Source: JAYZDP01 sp036337765
GTDB taxonomy: Bacteria > Acidobacteriota > Thermoanaerobaculia > Multivoradales > Multivoraceae
Direction of reading: 5' to 3'
Assembly: GCA_036337765.1 (NCBI GenBank)
Contig: JAYZDP010000215.1
Location: 1 to 63,374, forward strand
Length of the DNA stretch: 63,374 bases
The notes beneath the pieces were generated by a model. It worked only from the letters and a program-made list of their open reading frames with translations, had not been told where the DNA came from and searched no databases. The translations under genes and the position numbers were made by a program. Numbering within the stretch: the stretch's first letter is position 1; each line of letters starts with the position of its first letter. Shown here piece after piece: positions 25,705-35,300 of this stretch.

Positions 25705-27204
25705 TCAGGCGAGAGCGACTGCAGACCCCGTGGCCGGCGACGGCAGTGCCGTCTCGCCGGTCAGGTATTCGTCGATCTTCGCTGCCGCGGCGCGGCCCTC
25801 GTTGATCGCCCAGACCACGAGGCTCTGCCCGCGCCGGCAGTCGCCGGCTGCGAACACACCCTCGACCGAGGTGGCGAACTCGCCGTACTCGGCCTTGAAG
25901 TTCGAGCGCGGGTCGGTCTCGAGACCGAGCTTCGATACCAGGGTGTCCTCCGGTCCGAGAAAGCCCATCGCGAGCAGCACTAGGTCGGCTTCGTAGGTCT
26001 GCTCCGAGCCTTCGATCTCGGACATCTGGAAGCGGCCGCTGTTGTCCTTCGCCCACTCGATACCCACGGTGCGGATGCCGGCGACCCGGCCGTTGCCGTC
26101 GTCGAGGAACTCTTTCGACAGGATGGAGAAAACTCGCGGGTCCTTGCCGAAACGCGCCGCGACCTCAGCGTGGCCGTAGTCGACGCGGAAGATACGCGGC
26201 CACTCCGGCCAGGGATTGTCGTCGGCGCGGGCCACGGGTGGCTCGGGGAGAAGCTCGAAGTTGACGAGTGATGTGCAGCCGTGGCGCATCGAGGTGCCGA
26301 TGCAGTCGGTGCCGGTGTCGCCGCCGCCGATGACGATGACGTCGAGATCTTTGGCGGAGATGTAGCTGCCGTCGGCGTGCTGCGAGTCGAGCAGGCTCTT
26401 GGTGTTCGCGGTCAGAAACTCCATGGCGAAGTGGACACCCTCGAGCCCGCGGCCAGGGATCGGCAGATCACGTGGCACGGTCGCGCCACAAGCCAGCAGG
26501 ATCGAGTCGTTGTCGGAGCGCAGATCGGCGATGTCGACGTTGACGCCGACGTGGGCGTTGGTGACGAACTCGACGCCCTCCTGGCGCATGAGGTCGACGC
26601 GCCGCTCGACCACCCTGGTCTTGTCGAGCTTCATGTTCGGGATGCCGTAGGTCAGAAGCCCGCCAACCCGGTCGGCGCGCTCGTACACGGTGACCTTGTG
26701 GCCGGCCTTGTTGAGCTGGGCGGCGGCTGCGAGACCGGCAGGGCCCGAGCCGATGACGGCGACCTTCTTGCCGGTGCGGAAGCTCGGCGGCCTGGGTGTG
26801 ATCCAGCCCTCGGCGAAGCCGCGGTCGACGATCGCGTTCTCGATGTTTTTGATCGTCACTGCCGGATGGGTGATTCCGAGCACGCACGCGCCCTCGCACG
26901 GAGCGGGGCACACCCGTCCGGTGAACTCGGGGAAGTTGTTGGTCTGGTGCAGCCGGTCCAGCGCGTCGCGCCATTGGTCGCGATAGACGAGGTCGTTCCA
27001 CTCGGGAATCAGGTTGTCGATCGGGCAACCCGATTCCGACTGGCAGAACGGCACGCCACAGTCCATGCAGCGCGCTCCCTGGGTCTTGAGATGCGGCTCC
27101 ACGACTGGTTCGAGAAACTCGTTCCAGTGCTCCAGGCGCACCAACGGGTCAGTGTAGGGCACGGTTTCCCGGGGGTAGTCCCTGAATCCTGTCGGCTTTC
27201 CCAT
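25705..27204 (-). CDS. gltD: Glutamate synthase (NADPH) small subunit
   Basis: Supplies electrons from NADPH to the large subunit in glutamate formation from 2-oxoglutarate and glutamine. The 499-residue protein has an N-terminal region with cysteines for low-potential 4Fe-4S clusters (CMDCGVPFC; CPAPCEGAC), the FAD motif VAVIGSGPAGLAAAAQL and the NADPH motif VIVIGGGDTGTDCIG, and the conserved C-terminal VFAAGDCRRGQSLVVWAINEGR. ATG lies 1 base past the gltB stop (TGAGATG), so the two subunits are coupled. Confidence 0.95.
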   Translation of the reverse strand: MGKPTGFRDYPRETVPYTDPLVRLEHWNEFLEPVVEPHLKTQGARCMDCGVPFCQSESGCPIDNLIPEWNDLVYRDQWRDALDRLHQTNNFPEFTGRVCPAPCEGACVLGITHPAVTIKNIENAIVDRGFAEGWITPRPPSFRTGKKVAVIGSGPAGLAAAAQLNKAGHKVTVYERADRVGGLLTYGIPNMKLDKTRVVERRVDLMRQEGVEFVTNAHVGVNVDIADLRSDNDSILLACGATVPRDLPIPGRGLEGVHFAMEFLTANTKSLLDSQHADGSYISAKDLDVIVIGGGDTGTDCIGTSMRHGCTSLVNFELLPEPPVARADDNPWPEWPRIFRVDYGHAEVAARFGKDPRVFSILSKEFLDDGNGRVAGIRTVGIEWAKDNSGRFQMSEIEGSEQTYEADLVLLAMGFLGPEDTLVSKLGLETDPRSNFKAEYGEFATSVEGVFAAGDCRRGQSLVVWAINEGRAAAAKIDEYLTGETALPSPATGSAVALA

Positions 27205-27205
27205 C

Positions 27206-30200
27206 TCAGGCGGCCTCTCTCGAAGCCCGCTCGGCGAGCACACGTTTGTAATCGACCGGCATGACCTGAACGAGCTCACCGATGACCTCGTTCCAACGGT
27301 CGAGGACGCTGGCGGCCACGGTCGAGCCGGTCCACCGCTGGTGCCTTTGGACCAGCTCGCGCACCTCGGCGATGTAGTCGTCGTTCTCAAGCGCTTCGAG
27401 CACCACCATCTCAGGGTTGAGGTTCGAAGCCAGGCTGCCGTCGCGATCCCAGACCCACGCGATCCCGCCGCTCATTCCCGCCGCGAAGTTGCGACCGGTC
27501 TCGCCGAGGATCACGGCGCGACCGCCGGTCATGTACTCGCATGCGTGATCGCCCACGCCTTCGATGACGGTGCGGGCGCCCGAGTTACGAACGCAGAAGC
27601 GCTCCGCGGCGCGACCGCGAAAGAAGGCCTCGCCGCCGGTGGCGCCGTAGAGCACGACGTTGCCGACGATGACGTTGTCCTCGGCGACGAATGTCGACGC
27701 CTTGGGCGGGTAGGCGATGATGCGCCCGCCGGACAGGCCCTTGCCGACGTAGTCGTTGCCGTCACCCTCGAGCTCGAGTGTGATGCCTTGTGCCAGGAAG
27801 GCGCCGAAGCTTTGCCCGGCCGAGCCGGACAACTTGACGTGGATCGTGTCGTCGGGGACACCGGCCTCGCCACGCGTCTTCATCAGCTCGTGGCTGAGCA
27901 TGGTGCCCACGGTGCGGTTGGTGTTGATGATCGGGGTCTCGATCCGTACCGTCTCGCCCTCTCGCAGCGCTGGCTGCGCCAGGTTGATCAGATGATTGTC
28001 GAGCGCGCGCTCAAGGCCGTGGTCCTGTGACTGGGTGCAATAGACATCGACGGTGGCGTCCTTTCTCGTGGCCGGCTCCAAGAGCGCCGTGAGATCCAGG
28101 CCGTCGGTCTTCCAGTGCTCGACCGCGTCGTCGATCTCGAGCACCTCGGTGTGGCCGATCATGTCGTTGACGGTGCGGAAGCCGAGCTGTGCCATGAGCT
28201 GGCGCACCTCCTCGGCGACCATGAAGAGGTAGTTGACGACGTGCTCCGGCTTGCCTGTGAACTTCTGGCGCAGCTCCGGGTCCTGGGTCGCGATCCCCAC
28301 CGGGCAGGTGTTGAGATGACACTTCCGCATCATGATGCAGCCGAGGCTGATGAGCGGCGCGGTGGCGAAGCCGTACTCCTCGGCGCCCAAGAGTGCCGCG
28401 ACCACGACATCCCGACCGGTCTTCAGCTGGCCGTCGGTCTGGACGATCACTCGCGAGCGCAAGTCGTTGAGCACCAACGTCTGGTGAGTCTCGGCGAGAC
28501 CGAGCTCCCAGGGTAGCCCGGCGTGCTTGATGCTGGTCAGTGGCGAGGCCCCAGTTCCGCCGTCGTGACCCGAGATCAGGATGTGGTCGGAGTGAGCCTT
28601 GGCGACGCCGGCCGCGACGGTGCCGACCCCGACCTCGGAGACCAGCTTGACGCTGACGCGCGCCGAGGGGTTGGCGTTCTTCAAATCGTGGATCAGCTGC
28701 TTGATGTCTTCGATCGAGTAGATGTCGTGGTGTGGCGGCGGGCTGATGAGGCCGACTCCGGGTGTCGAATAGCGGGTCCTTGCAATGATCTCGTCGACCT
28801 TGTGGCCCGGTAGCTCACCGCCCTCCCCGGGCTTGGCACCCTGGGCGATCTTGATCTGGTGCTCGTCGGCGTTGGTTAGATACCAGGCGGTGACGCCGAA
28901 GCGCCCTGAGGCGACCTGCTTGATCGCCGAGCGCTTCGTGTCGCCGTTGGGTAGCGTCTCGAAGCGCTTCGGGTCCTCGCCCCCCTCGCCGGTGTTCGAC
29001 TTGCCACCCATGCGGTTCATGGCGATGGCGAGGGTCTCGTGGCTCTCCGCCGAGATCGAGCCGTAGCTCATGGCTCCGGTGCAGAAGCGTTTGACGATCT
29101 CCGAAGCCGGCTCGACCTCGTCAAGCGGAATCGCGAGTGGGCTCGTGTCCTTGAAGCGCAGCAGACCGCGCAGTGTGCAGGCACGGGTGGCATGATCGTT
29201 GGCCAGCTTGGCGAAACGTTTGTAGGCGCCGCGGCTGTCGGTGCGCGCTGCGGCTTGCAGCGCCGCGATCGCGGGCGGCGTCCACATGTGGCTCTCGCCG
29301 CTGGCCCGCCAGTGGAACAGACCCGGATTCGGCAGCGATTGCTGGCGCACCTGGCCCTCAGGCGGGTAGCCGATGGCGTGACGGCGTAGCGACTCCTTGG
29401 CGAGCGTGGCGAAGCCGGCCCCGGCGATCCGGCTGGCCGTGCCGTCGAAACAACGCTCGATGACGTCTTGTCCGAGGCCGACCGCCTCGAAGATCTGGGC
29501 GCCTTTGTAGCTCTGCAGCGTCGAGATCCCCATTTTGCCCATCACCTTGAGCATGCCCTTGGCCACGCCCTTGCGGTAGTTGGCCACCACTGCAGCGCAG
29601 CTCGCGTTCTTCTCGGACAGGCGGCCGAGCCCACGATCACGCTCCAGTGTCTGGAAGGCGAGGTAGGGGTTGATGGCATCGGCGCCGTACCCGACCAGCA
29701 GGCAATGGTGATGCACCTCGCGCGCCTCTCCGCTCTCGAGCACGATAGCGATGCGGGTGCGCTTGATGTGCCGAACAAGATGGTGGTGCACTGCGCCGCA
29801 GGCCAGAAGCGTCGGGATCGGAACCCGGTCGGCGCTGGTAGCGCGGTCGGAGAGGATGACGAGCTGCAGGCCGTCGGCGATCGCTGTCTCCGCCTCCTCG
29901 CAGATCCGCTCGAGCGCCGGCAGCATGCCCGCCGCCCCGTCGTCGCGTGACCATGTGATGTCGATGGTTCCGCTCCGCCAACCCCGATGGTCGAGATCAC
30001 GCAGGGAGGCGAGCTCCTCGTTGGTGAGGATCGGATGTGGCACCCGCAGCCGATGGGCGTCCCTGGGACCGATATCGAGCAGGTTGCCCTCCGGCCCGAT
30101 GTAGCACTCCAGCGACATGATGATGTCTTCGCGGATCGAGTCGATGGCCGGGTTGGTGACCTGGGCGAAGAGCTGCTTGAAGTAGTCGTAGAGCATCCGT

Positions 30201-31765
30201 GGCTTGTCTGACAGGATCGCCAGTGCCTCGTCGTTGCCCATCGAGCCGACCGGATCGCGCTGTTGCTCCGCGATGCCCCGCAGCATGAAGCTCAGGGTTT
30301 CGATGGTGTAGCCAGACGCCTGCAGCCGTGGCAGCAACCGGTCGTCGGGGTAGGCGGGCTCGACGTCGCCCGGCGGGAGCTCGCTGAGCTCGACCTTTTG
30401 CTCCGCCAGCCACTGGCCGTAGGGCCTGCGGCTGCAGAACTCGGCCTTGAGCTCATCATCGGAGATGATCCGGCCCTGCTCGAAGTCGACCAGGAACATC
30501 CGCCCCGGCTGCAGGCGCCCCTTGTGCTTCACCCGTTCGGGCTCGACTGGCAGCACACCGACCTCAGAGGCCATGATCACCACGTCGTCGTGGGTCAGGT
30601 AGTAACGGCTGGGCCGCAGACCGTTACGATCGAGGACGGCGCCAATGTAGTGCCCGTCGGTGAAGGCGATCGAGGCTGGACCGTCCCACGGCTCCATCAG
30701 GCATGAGTGGAACTCGTAGAACGCCTTTTTCTCCGCCGACATCGAGTCGTGGTTCTGCCACGCCTCTGGGATCATCATCATGACCGCCGACTGGAGAGTC
30801 CGGCCGGTCATGAGCAGGAATTCGAGTGCGTTGTCGAAGGTGCCCGAGTCGGAGCAGTCCGGCTCGACGATCGGGAACGCCTTGGTGAGCTGGTCGCCGT
30901 ACAGCGGCGTCTGCATGGTGCCCTGACGCGCGTGCATCCAGTTCATGTTGCCGCGCAGGGTATTGATCTCGCCGTTGTGGCTCATGAACCGGTTCGGCTG
31001 TGCGCGGTCCCACGACGGGAAGGTGTTGGTGGAGAAGCGCGAGTGCACCATCGCCAGGTGGCTGGTGTAGTCCTCGTCGGCGAGATCCGGGTAGAGGTCG
31101 GTGAGCTGGCCAGAGGCGAGCATGCCCTTGTAGACGATGACCTTGGTGGAGAGGCTCGAGACGTAGAACATCTCGGCTTCGACCAGCTCAGCGCCGGTGC
31201 GGAGCAGATGGCTCGCCTGCTTGCGGATGAGATAGAGCTTGCGCTCGAAGGCGTCGCCCTCCAGGCCATTGTCGGCGGCGACGAAGAGCATCTCCATGTG
31301 TGGCATGCACTCGCGCGCGGTGGGACCGAGATCGGCGGCATCGGGGTCGACGGGCACCGGCCGCCAGCCGACCAGGGTCTGGCCTTCCTTGGCGATGATC
31401 TTCTCGACCGTGTGCTGGCAGTGCTGGCGCTCGGCCGCGTCGCGCGGCAGAAAGACCACGCCTGCTGCGAAGTGGCCAGGCGCTGGCAGCTCAACGCCGA
31501 GGTCGGACTTCGCGGCCTTGGCCAGGAACTCGTACGGGAGTGCGGTCAGGATACCGGCTCCGTCACCGGTGTTGGCCTCGGAGCCGCGGGCGCCACGGTG
31601 ATCCATGTGGCACAGCATGCGGTCGGCGTCGAGCAGGATCTGGTGGCTGCGCCGACCCTTGACGTTGGCGACGAAACCGACACCGCAGGCGTCGTGCTCG
31701 TTCGCCGGGTCGTAGAGGCCGCTTTTTCGGGGCCTCAGGGTGCGGGGTGATTGGACACAGCTCAT
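27206..31765 (-). CDS. gltB: Glutamate synthase (NADPH) large subunit
   Basis: Large catalytic subunit of 1519 residues. A 26-residue propeptide precedes the nucleophile Cys27 in HDACGVGF (class II glutamine amidotransferase); then come the central domain, the FMN-binding TIM barrel with the 3Fe-4S loop CIMMRKCHLNTCPVG, and the C-terminal beta-helix GXGXG domain (VEGVGDHACEYMTGGRAVILG). Start ATG at 31765-31763 follows the lysR-type gene by 11 bases. The frame is open further upstream through the regulator, but that translation is a shadow. Confidence 0.96.
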   Translation of the reverse strand: MSCVQSPRTLRPRKSGLYDPANEHDACGVGFVANVKGRRSHQILLDADRMLCHMDHRGARGSEANTGDGAGILTALPYEFLAKAAKSDLGVELPAPGHFAAGVVFLPRDAAERQHCQHTVEKIIAKEGQTLVGWRPVPVDPDAADLGPTARECMPHMEMLFVAADNGLEGDAFERKLYLIRKQASHLLRTGAELVEAEMFYVSSLSTKVIVYKGMLASGQLTDLYPDLADEDYTSHLAMVHSRFSTNTFPSWDRAQPNRFMSHNGEINTLRGNMNWMHARQGTMQTPLYGDQLTKAFPIVEPDCSDSGTFDNALEFLLMTGRTLQSAVMMMIPEAWQNHDSMSAEKKAFYEFHSCLMEPWDGPASIAFTDGHYIGAVLDRNGLRPSRYYLTHDDVVIMASEVGVLPVEPERVKHKGRLQPGRMFLVDFEQGRIISDDELKAEFCSRRPYGQWLAEQKVELSELPPGDVEPAYPDDRLLPRLQASGYTIETLSFMLRGIAEQQRDPVGSMGNDEALAILSDKPRMLYDYFKQLFAQVTNPAIDSIREDIIMSLECYIGPEGNLLDIGPRDAHRLRVPHPILTNEELASLRDLDHRGWRSGTIDITWSRDDGAAGMLPALERICEEAETAIADGLQLVILSDRATSADRVPIPTLLACGAVHHHLVRHIKRTRIAIVLESGEAREVHHHCLLVGYGADAINPYLAFQTLERDRGLGRLSEKNASCAAVVANYRKGVAKGMLKVMGKMGISTLQSYKGAQIFEAVGLGQDVIERCFDGTASRIAGAGFATLAKESLRRHAIGYPPEGQVRQQSLPNPGLFHWRASGESHMWTPPAIAALQAAARTDSRGAYKRFAKLANDHATRACTLRGLLRFKDTSPLAIPLDEVEPASEIVKRFCTGAMSYGSISAESHETLAIAMNRMGGKSNTGEGGEDPKRFETLPNGDTKRSAIKQVASGRFGVTAWYLTNADEHQIKIAQGAKPGEGGELPGHKVDEIIARTRYSTPGVGLISPPPHHDIYSIEDIKQLIHDLKNANPSARVSVKLVSEVGVGTVAAGVAKAHSDHILISGHDGGTGASPLTSIKHAGLPWELGLAETHQTLVLNDLRSRVIVQTDGQLKTGRDVVVAALLGAEEYGFATAPLISLGCIMMRKCHLNTCPVGIATQDPELRQKFTGKPEHVVNYLFMVAEEVRQLMAQLGFRTVNDMIGHTEVLEIDDAVEHWKTDGLDLTALLEPATRKDATVDVYCTQSQDHGLERALDNHLINLAQPALREGETVRIETPIINTNRTVGTMLSHELMKTRGEAGVPDDTIHVKLSGSAGQSFGAFLAQGITLELEGDGNDYVGKGLSGGRIIAYPPKASTFVAEDNVIVGNVVLYGATGGEAFFRGRAAERFCVRNSGARTVIEGVGDHACEYMTGGRAVILGETGRNFAAGMSGGIAWVWDRDGSLASNLNPEMVVLEALENDDYIAEVRELVQRHQRWTGSTVAASVLDRWNEVIGELVQVMPVDYKRVLAERASREAA

Positions 31766-31776
31766 GACAACTTCCT

Positions 31777-32715
31777 CTACGTGGCGACCGAGACGCGGCC
31801 GGCGGAGGCCACCGCGGAGTCCTCCAGGGGCTGGAGGTCGGGTTCCGCGTTCTCGACGAGAAAATCCTGAAACGCGATGGCCGCCCGGCTCAACCGAGGG
31901 CTTCGCGTATAGATGATTCCTAGCGGCCGGTTCAGCGCCGGCTCGAGCTCTACGGTGGCGAGCGTGCCGGCGTCGACCTCTCGGCCGACGGTGCGCCGCG
32001 GCAGGATGGCGACGGCGTTCGAGATGGCGAGCACGCTCTTGAGCGTGTCGATATTGTCGAGGCCCTGGGTGAAGACGGTCTTCACGCGCTCTGCCTTGAG
32101 GTAGCGCCGGATGTGGCGGCCGACCGGCAGGGCGGAGTCGAAGCCGATCATCTCGAGCCCGTCGAGCTCGCGCGCCTCGAGTCGCTCGCGCGTGGCGAGG
32201 GCGTGCCCCGGGGCGCAGACCACGCTCATGCGCTCGTCGCGTAGCGGGCGGACCGACATGCCCCGCCAGCTCGCGGGATACGAGACGATGCCGAAGTCGC
32301 AGGTCCCCTCGCGCACCGAGTGGTCCACCTCCTCGGGCCGCTTGTACTCGAGATGGATATGGACGGTGGGATGCTCGGCCTGGAAACCCTCGCGGAGGGT
32401 GTGCAGCAGGTCGATTCCGGCGGAGTAGATCGCGGCGACGGTGACGTCGCCCTTGACCCGGCCTTCGATCTGCGCGACGCGCTCGGTCAGATCGTCGTAG
32501 TGGTCGACGATCTGGCGGGCCTCGCGTGTGAATAGCTCCCCCGCCGCGGTGAGTGCCGGCGGCCGCACCGAGCGGTCCAGTAGGACCACGCCGAGCTTCT
32601 TTTCGAGCTGGTGCACCCGTTGGCTGACCGCCGACTGGGTGATGCCGTGCAGCGCCGCAGCTCTGCTGAAGCTGCGATGAGCTGCGACATCGCAGAATAG
32701 ACGGAGCGTCTGCAT
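31777..32715 (-). CDS. LysR family transcriptional regulator upstream of gltBD
   Basis: 312-residue regulator: an N-terminal winged helix-turn-helix (about 2-60; SFSRAAALHGITQSAVSQRVHQLEKKLG) and a two-lobed effector-binding domain from about 90 (VTVAAIYSAGIDLLHTLREGF). It is on the same strand as gltB, only 11 bases upstream, so it is likely the first gene of a regulator-gltB-gltD operon. Control of glutamate synthesis and of itself is inferred. In Bacillus the analogous gltC is divergent, not co-directional. Confidence 0.9.
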   Translation of the reverse strand: MQTLRLFCDVAAHRSFSRAAALHGITQSAVSQRVHQLEKKLGVVLLDRSVRPPALTAAGELFTREARQIVDHYDDLTERVAQIEGRVKGDVTVAAIYSAGIDLLHTLREGFQAEHPTVHIHLEYKRPEEVDHSVREGTCDFGIVSYPASWRGMSVRPLRDERMSVVCAPGHALATRERLEARELDGLEMIGFDSALPVGRHIRRYLKAERVKTVFTQGLDNIDTLKSVLAISNAVAILPRRTVGREVDAGTLATVELEPALNRPLGIIYTRSPRLSRAAIAFQDFLVENAEPDLQPLEDSAVASAGRVSVAT

Positions 32716-32725
32716 GGAGCCGCAC

Positions 32726-32754
32726 AGCTTACCATTAGCTCTCTTGATGTCAAG
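32726..32754 (-). promoter_or_regulatory. Promoter of the lysR-gltBD unit with an overlapping palindrome
   Basis: Read on the minus strand, TTGACA (32754-32749) and TAAGCT (32731-32726) are 17 bases apart, leaving a very short leader to the ATG at 32715. The -35 box lies inside the palindrome CTTGATGTCAAG (32743-32754), which fits a LysR-type (T-N11-A-like) or other operator. Confidence 0.55.
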
Positions 32755-32824
32755 GAATTAAGACCATTAGGTCGACTTATTCCAGTTGGTCGATGTCTCT
32801 CGCTGCGGTCGCGTCAAGAGATAG

Positions 32825-33061
32825 CACGCCTACGCCACCTTGGCCGAGGCTCCGGAGGCGGGTACAGCGACATTGAACTACGGGATGTTCCTACAGAACA
32901 TTCTCGACTTCGTCATCATCGCGTTCGTCATCTTCATGATGATCCGGGCCATCAACAACGCGAAGAACAAGGAAGAGGAAACGCCTCCCGCTCCAGCCGC
33001 GCCCGCCGAAGATGTGGTGCTCTTGCGCGAGATCCGCAACAGCCTGGCGAACAACGGCTAG
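32825..33061 (+). pseudogene. N-terminally deleted remnant of mscL (large mechanosensitive channel)
   Basis: The frame reads AYATLAEAPEAGTATLNYGM, then a membrane helix (FLQNILDFVIIAFVIFMMIRAINNAKNK) and a charged tail ending LLREIRNSLANNG. This is the periplasmic-loop end, TM2 and cytoplasmic helix of MscL. The first half of the protein (TM1 and the gate, about 70 residues) is missing. A TAG (32822-32824) directly precedes the recognisable part, MscL-like sequence extends upstream of the only start (TTG, 32840), and the DNA before it is the lysR promoter region. A TTG-initiated 73-residue peptide is possible but could not form a normal channel. Confidence 0.8.
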
Positions 33062-34356
33062 CTCGCCGTCAAGGCATCGCGGAACGCGGCGTACGAGGCC
33101 GGCAGGGGTTCGCTCCTGTCGGCTTTCGCCATCGGCTCGGCGAGTGCCGTAGGCAGCTCGACGGGCTTTCCGGTCGCCTTCTCGACGGTCTCTGGGAACT
33201 TGGCCGGGTGGGCGGTGGCGAGAAACATGCCGTAGGCCTGGGGTCTGCGGGCGAGCGCGGTGCGCAGGGCGGCGTAGCCGATCGCGGAATGGGGGTCGAG
33301 CAGAACGCCCCTCAGATCGTCCACCTCGGCGATCGTGGCCAGCACCTCGTCGTCCGTGTATCGGTTGCCGGCCAGATCTGCCCGCAGCGCTTCCAAATCG
33401 TCGTCGTAGAGGTGGACGATGCGTTCGAAGTTCGACGGGTTGCCGACGTCCATCGCGTTGGCCACGGTCTGAAGCGAGGGCCGGGGCCGGAACTCGCCCG
33501 AAGAGAGGTATTCGGGCACGACGTCGTTGACGTTCGTGGCGGCGACGAAGCGGTCGACCGGAAGACCGATGTGTTTGGCATACAGACCCGCCGTGAGGTT
33601 GCCGAAGTTTCCGCTCGGGGTCGAGCAGACGAGTGCGGGGGCATCGGGCGGCGTCTGCACGTAGCCCATGAAGTAGAAGAGCGTCTGAGGGAGCAGCCTG
33701 CCGACATTGATCGAGTTTGCCGAAGCGAGCGGCCTTGCTCCGCGCAGCTCGGCGTCGCCGAAGGCCTCCTTGACCAGGCGCTGGCAGTCATCGAAGGTGC
33801 CGTCGACGGCGTAGGTCGTCACGTTTCCCTCGAGCGTAGTGAAGAGCTTCCGCTGCGCCTCACTGATCCTTCCCTGCGGGAAGAGCACGACGACCCGAAA
33901 CCCCTCGCGGCCGTGAAAGGCCTGCGCGACGGCGCTCCCGGTGTCGCCCGACGTTGCGACCAGCATCGTCAGCTCGGCGTCATCGTCGCGTCGCAGGTGC
34001 CCCATGAGGGCCGCCATGAAGCGCGCGCCCACATCCTTGAAGGCCAGGGTCGGTCCCCAGAAGAGCTCGAGAGCACCGATCGCCCGTTCGACCGGCTGCA
34101 GCGGAATCGGAAAGTCCAGGGCTCCGCGAACGAGCGGCTCGAGCTCGGTTGCGGTGAGGTCGTCCCCGAGGAGATGCTGCGCAACGACGACCGCCAGGTC
34201 GAGTGGATCGTGGTCTCTCAGGCTGTTCAGAACCGTCTCGGGTAGTCGGGGCAGGACCTCGGGGACGAACAGTCCGCCGTCGGGTGCCAGACCGTCGAGC
34301 AGGGCCTCGCCGAGAGAGGCCGAAACGGAGCCTCCTCGTGTGCTGGCGAACCGCAT
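33058..34356 (-). CDS. thrC: Threonine synthase
   Basis: PLP enzyme converting O-phosphohomoserine to threonine. The 432-residue protein starts MRFASTRGG and shows the E. coli-type long form: PLP lysine in GPTLAFKDVGARF, LVATSGDTGSAVAQAF, VCSTPSGNFGNLTAGLYAKHIGLPV, and FLATAHPAKFPETVE near the C-terminus. ATG at 34356 comes 2 bases after the thrB stop. Its own stop shares a CTAG with the mscL remnant. Last gene of thrA-thrB-thrC. Confidence 0.95.
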   Translation of the reverse strand: MRFASTRGGSVSASLGEALLDGLAPDGGLFVPEVLPRLPETVLNSLRDHDPLDLAVVVAQHLLGDDLTATELEPLVRGALDFPIPLQPVERAIGALELFWGPTLAFKDVGARFMAALMGHLRRDDDAELTMLVATSGDTGSAVAQAFHGREGFRVVVLFPQGRISEAQRKLFTTLEGNVTTYAVDGTFDDCQRLVKEAFGDAELRGARPLASANSINVGRLLPQTLFYFMGYVQTPPDAPALVCSTPSGNFGNLTAGLYAKHIGLPVDRFVAATNVNDVVPEYLSSGEFRPRPSLQTVANAMDVGNPSNFERIVHLYDDDLEALRADLAGNRYTDDEVLATIAEVDDLRGVLLDPHSAIGYAALRTALARRPQAYGMFLATAHPAKFPETVEKATGKPVELPTALAEPMAKADRSEPLPASYAAFRDALTAS

Positions 34357-34358
34357 GA

Positions 34359-35300
34359 TCAGTCGGCGACGAGGTGGGCGCCCGCGCCGCCAACCACAGA
34401 CACGATCTGGTTCGAGGCCAGGCCGGAGGCATGATCCAGAGCCGCTTTCATCGCTTCGACCGTGGCCTCTGCTGGGGCTCGGCCATGGCAGATGGCGAAG
34501 ATCGAGGGGCCGGAGCCGGACAGGCTGCACCCGAGAGCCCCCGCGCCGAGCGCGGCCTCTTTGATCTCGTGAAAAGCGGGTACCTGGTGGCCGCGCACCG
34601 GCTCGGCCACGACATCTTCGAGCGAGCGCGAGATCAGATCGAGGTCACCGGTGTGCAGACCGGAGATGAGCCCGGCGACATTGCCCCACTGGCGCACCGC
34701 GGTCGACAGCGAGAGCGAGCCGCCGAGCAGAACACGGGACTCGCTGGTCTTGATCTCGACGTGAGGGCGCAGGATGGCGCAGTACAGGTCGTCGGGCACC
34801 GGGATCGACACGATGTCGGGCGGATCGAGATCGCGCACCAGGACGAAGCCGCCGTATAGACAGGGCGCGACGTTGTCGCCATGCAGCACTCCGCCGGAGG
34901 CAATGCGCTCGCCCTCGAGGCTCGCCGGCAAGAGCTGCTCGTTGGTAAGGCCGAGGCCGAGCAGCTCGCTGGCTGCGAGCACCGCGGCCACAGAGCTCGC
35001 AGCACTCGAGCCGAGCCCGCTGGCCGGCGGCGTGCCCTTCTCGATCTCGAGGTCGATGCCGCGACGATTCTCCGCCGTCCCTTCGAGCAGCGTCTGCACG
35101 GCGAGGCCGGCGGTGTTCAGGTGTATCTCTCGTGGCAGGAGGCCGTCGTCGCCGCGGATATCAACGATCGACACCCCCGGCTTGTCGCGCAAAGAAGCGG
35201 TGATCCGATCGCCTTCGCCGTCGAGGGCAAAGCCGAGAATGTCGAAACCGCAGGCGACGTTGGAGACTGTCGAGGGGGCGAAGACGGTGACACTACTCAT
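34359..35300 (-). CDS. thrB: Homoserine kinase
   Basis: GHMP-family kinase that phosphorylates homoserine. The 313-residue protein has the N-terminal APSTVSNVACGFDILGFAL, the ATP-binding motif TPPASGLGSSAASSVAAVLA (P-loop of GHMP kinases) and the C-terminal GCSLSGSGPSIFAI. The ATG overlaps the thrA stop (ATGA), so the pair is translationally coupled. Confidence 0.95.
   Translation of the reverse strand: MSSVTVFAPSTVSNVACGFDILGFALDGEGDRITASLRDKPGVSIVDIRGDDGLLPREIHLNTAGLAVQTLLEGTAENRRGIDLEIEKGTPPASGLGSSAASSVAAVLAASELLGLGLTNEQLLPASLEGERIASGGVLHGDNVAPCLYGGFVLVRDLDPPDIVSIPVPDDLYCAILRPHVEIKTSESRVLLGGSLSLSTAVRQWGNVAGLISGLHTGDLDLISRSLEDVVAEPVRGHQVPAFHEIKEAALGAGALGCSLSGSGPSIFAICHGRAPAEATVEAMKAALDHASGLASNQIVSVVGGAGAHLVAD

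Noticed and set aside
30707..31750. A 347-codon open frame on the plus strand, opposite gltB
   Set aside because: It is the mirror of the GC-rich codon pattern of gltB; no protein family features, and gltB is unambiguous over this stretch. The same applies to many long opposite-strand frames (for example over thrA, dnaA and pepF).
31766..32725. gltB frame open upstream through the LysR gene, suggesting a giant fusion
   Set aside because: The upstream translation is low-complexity Arg/Ala-rich shadow sequence; the LysR family protein is clear in another frame and GltB homology begins at the ATG at 31765.
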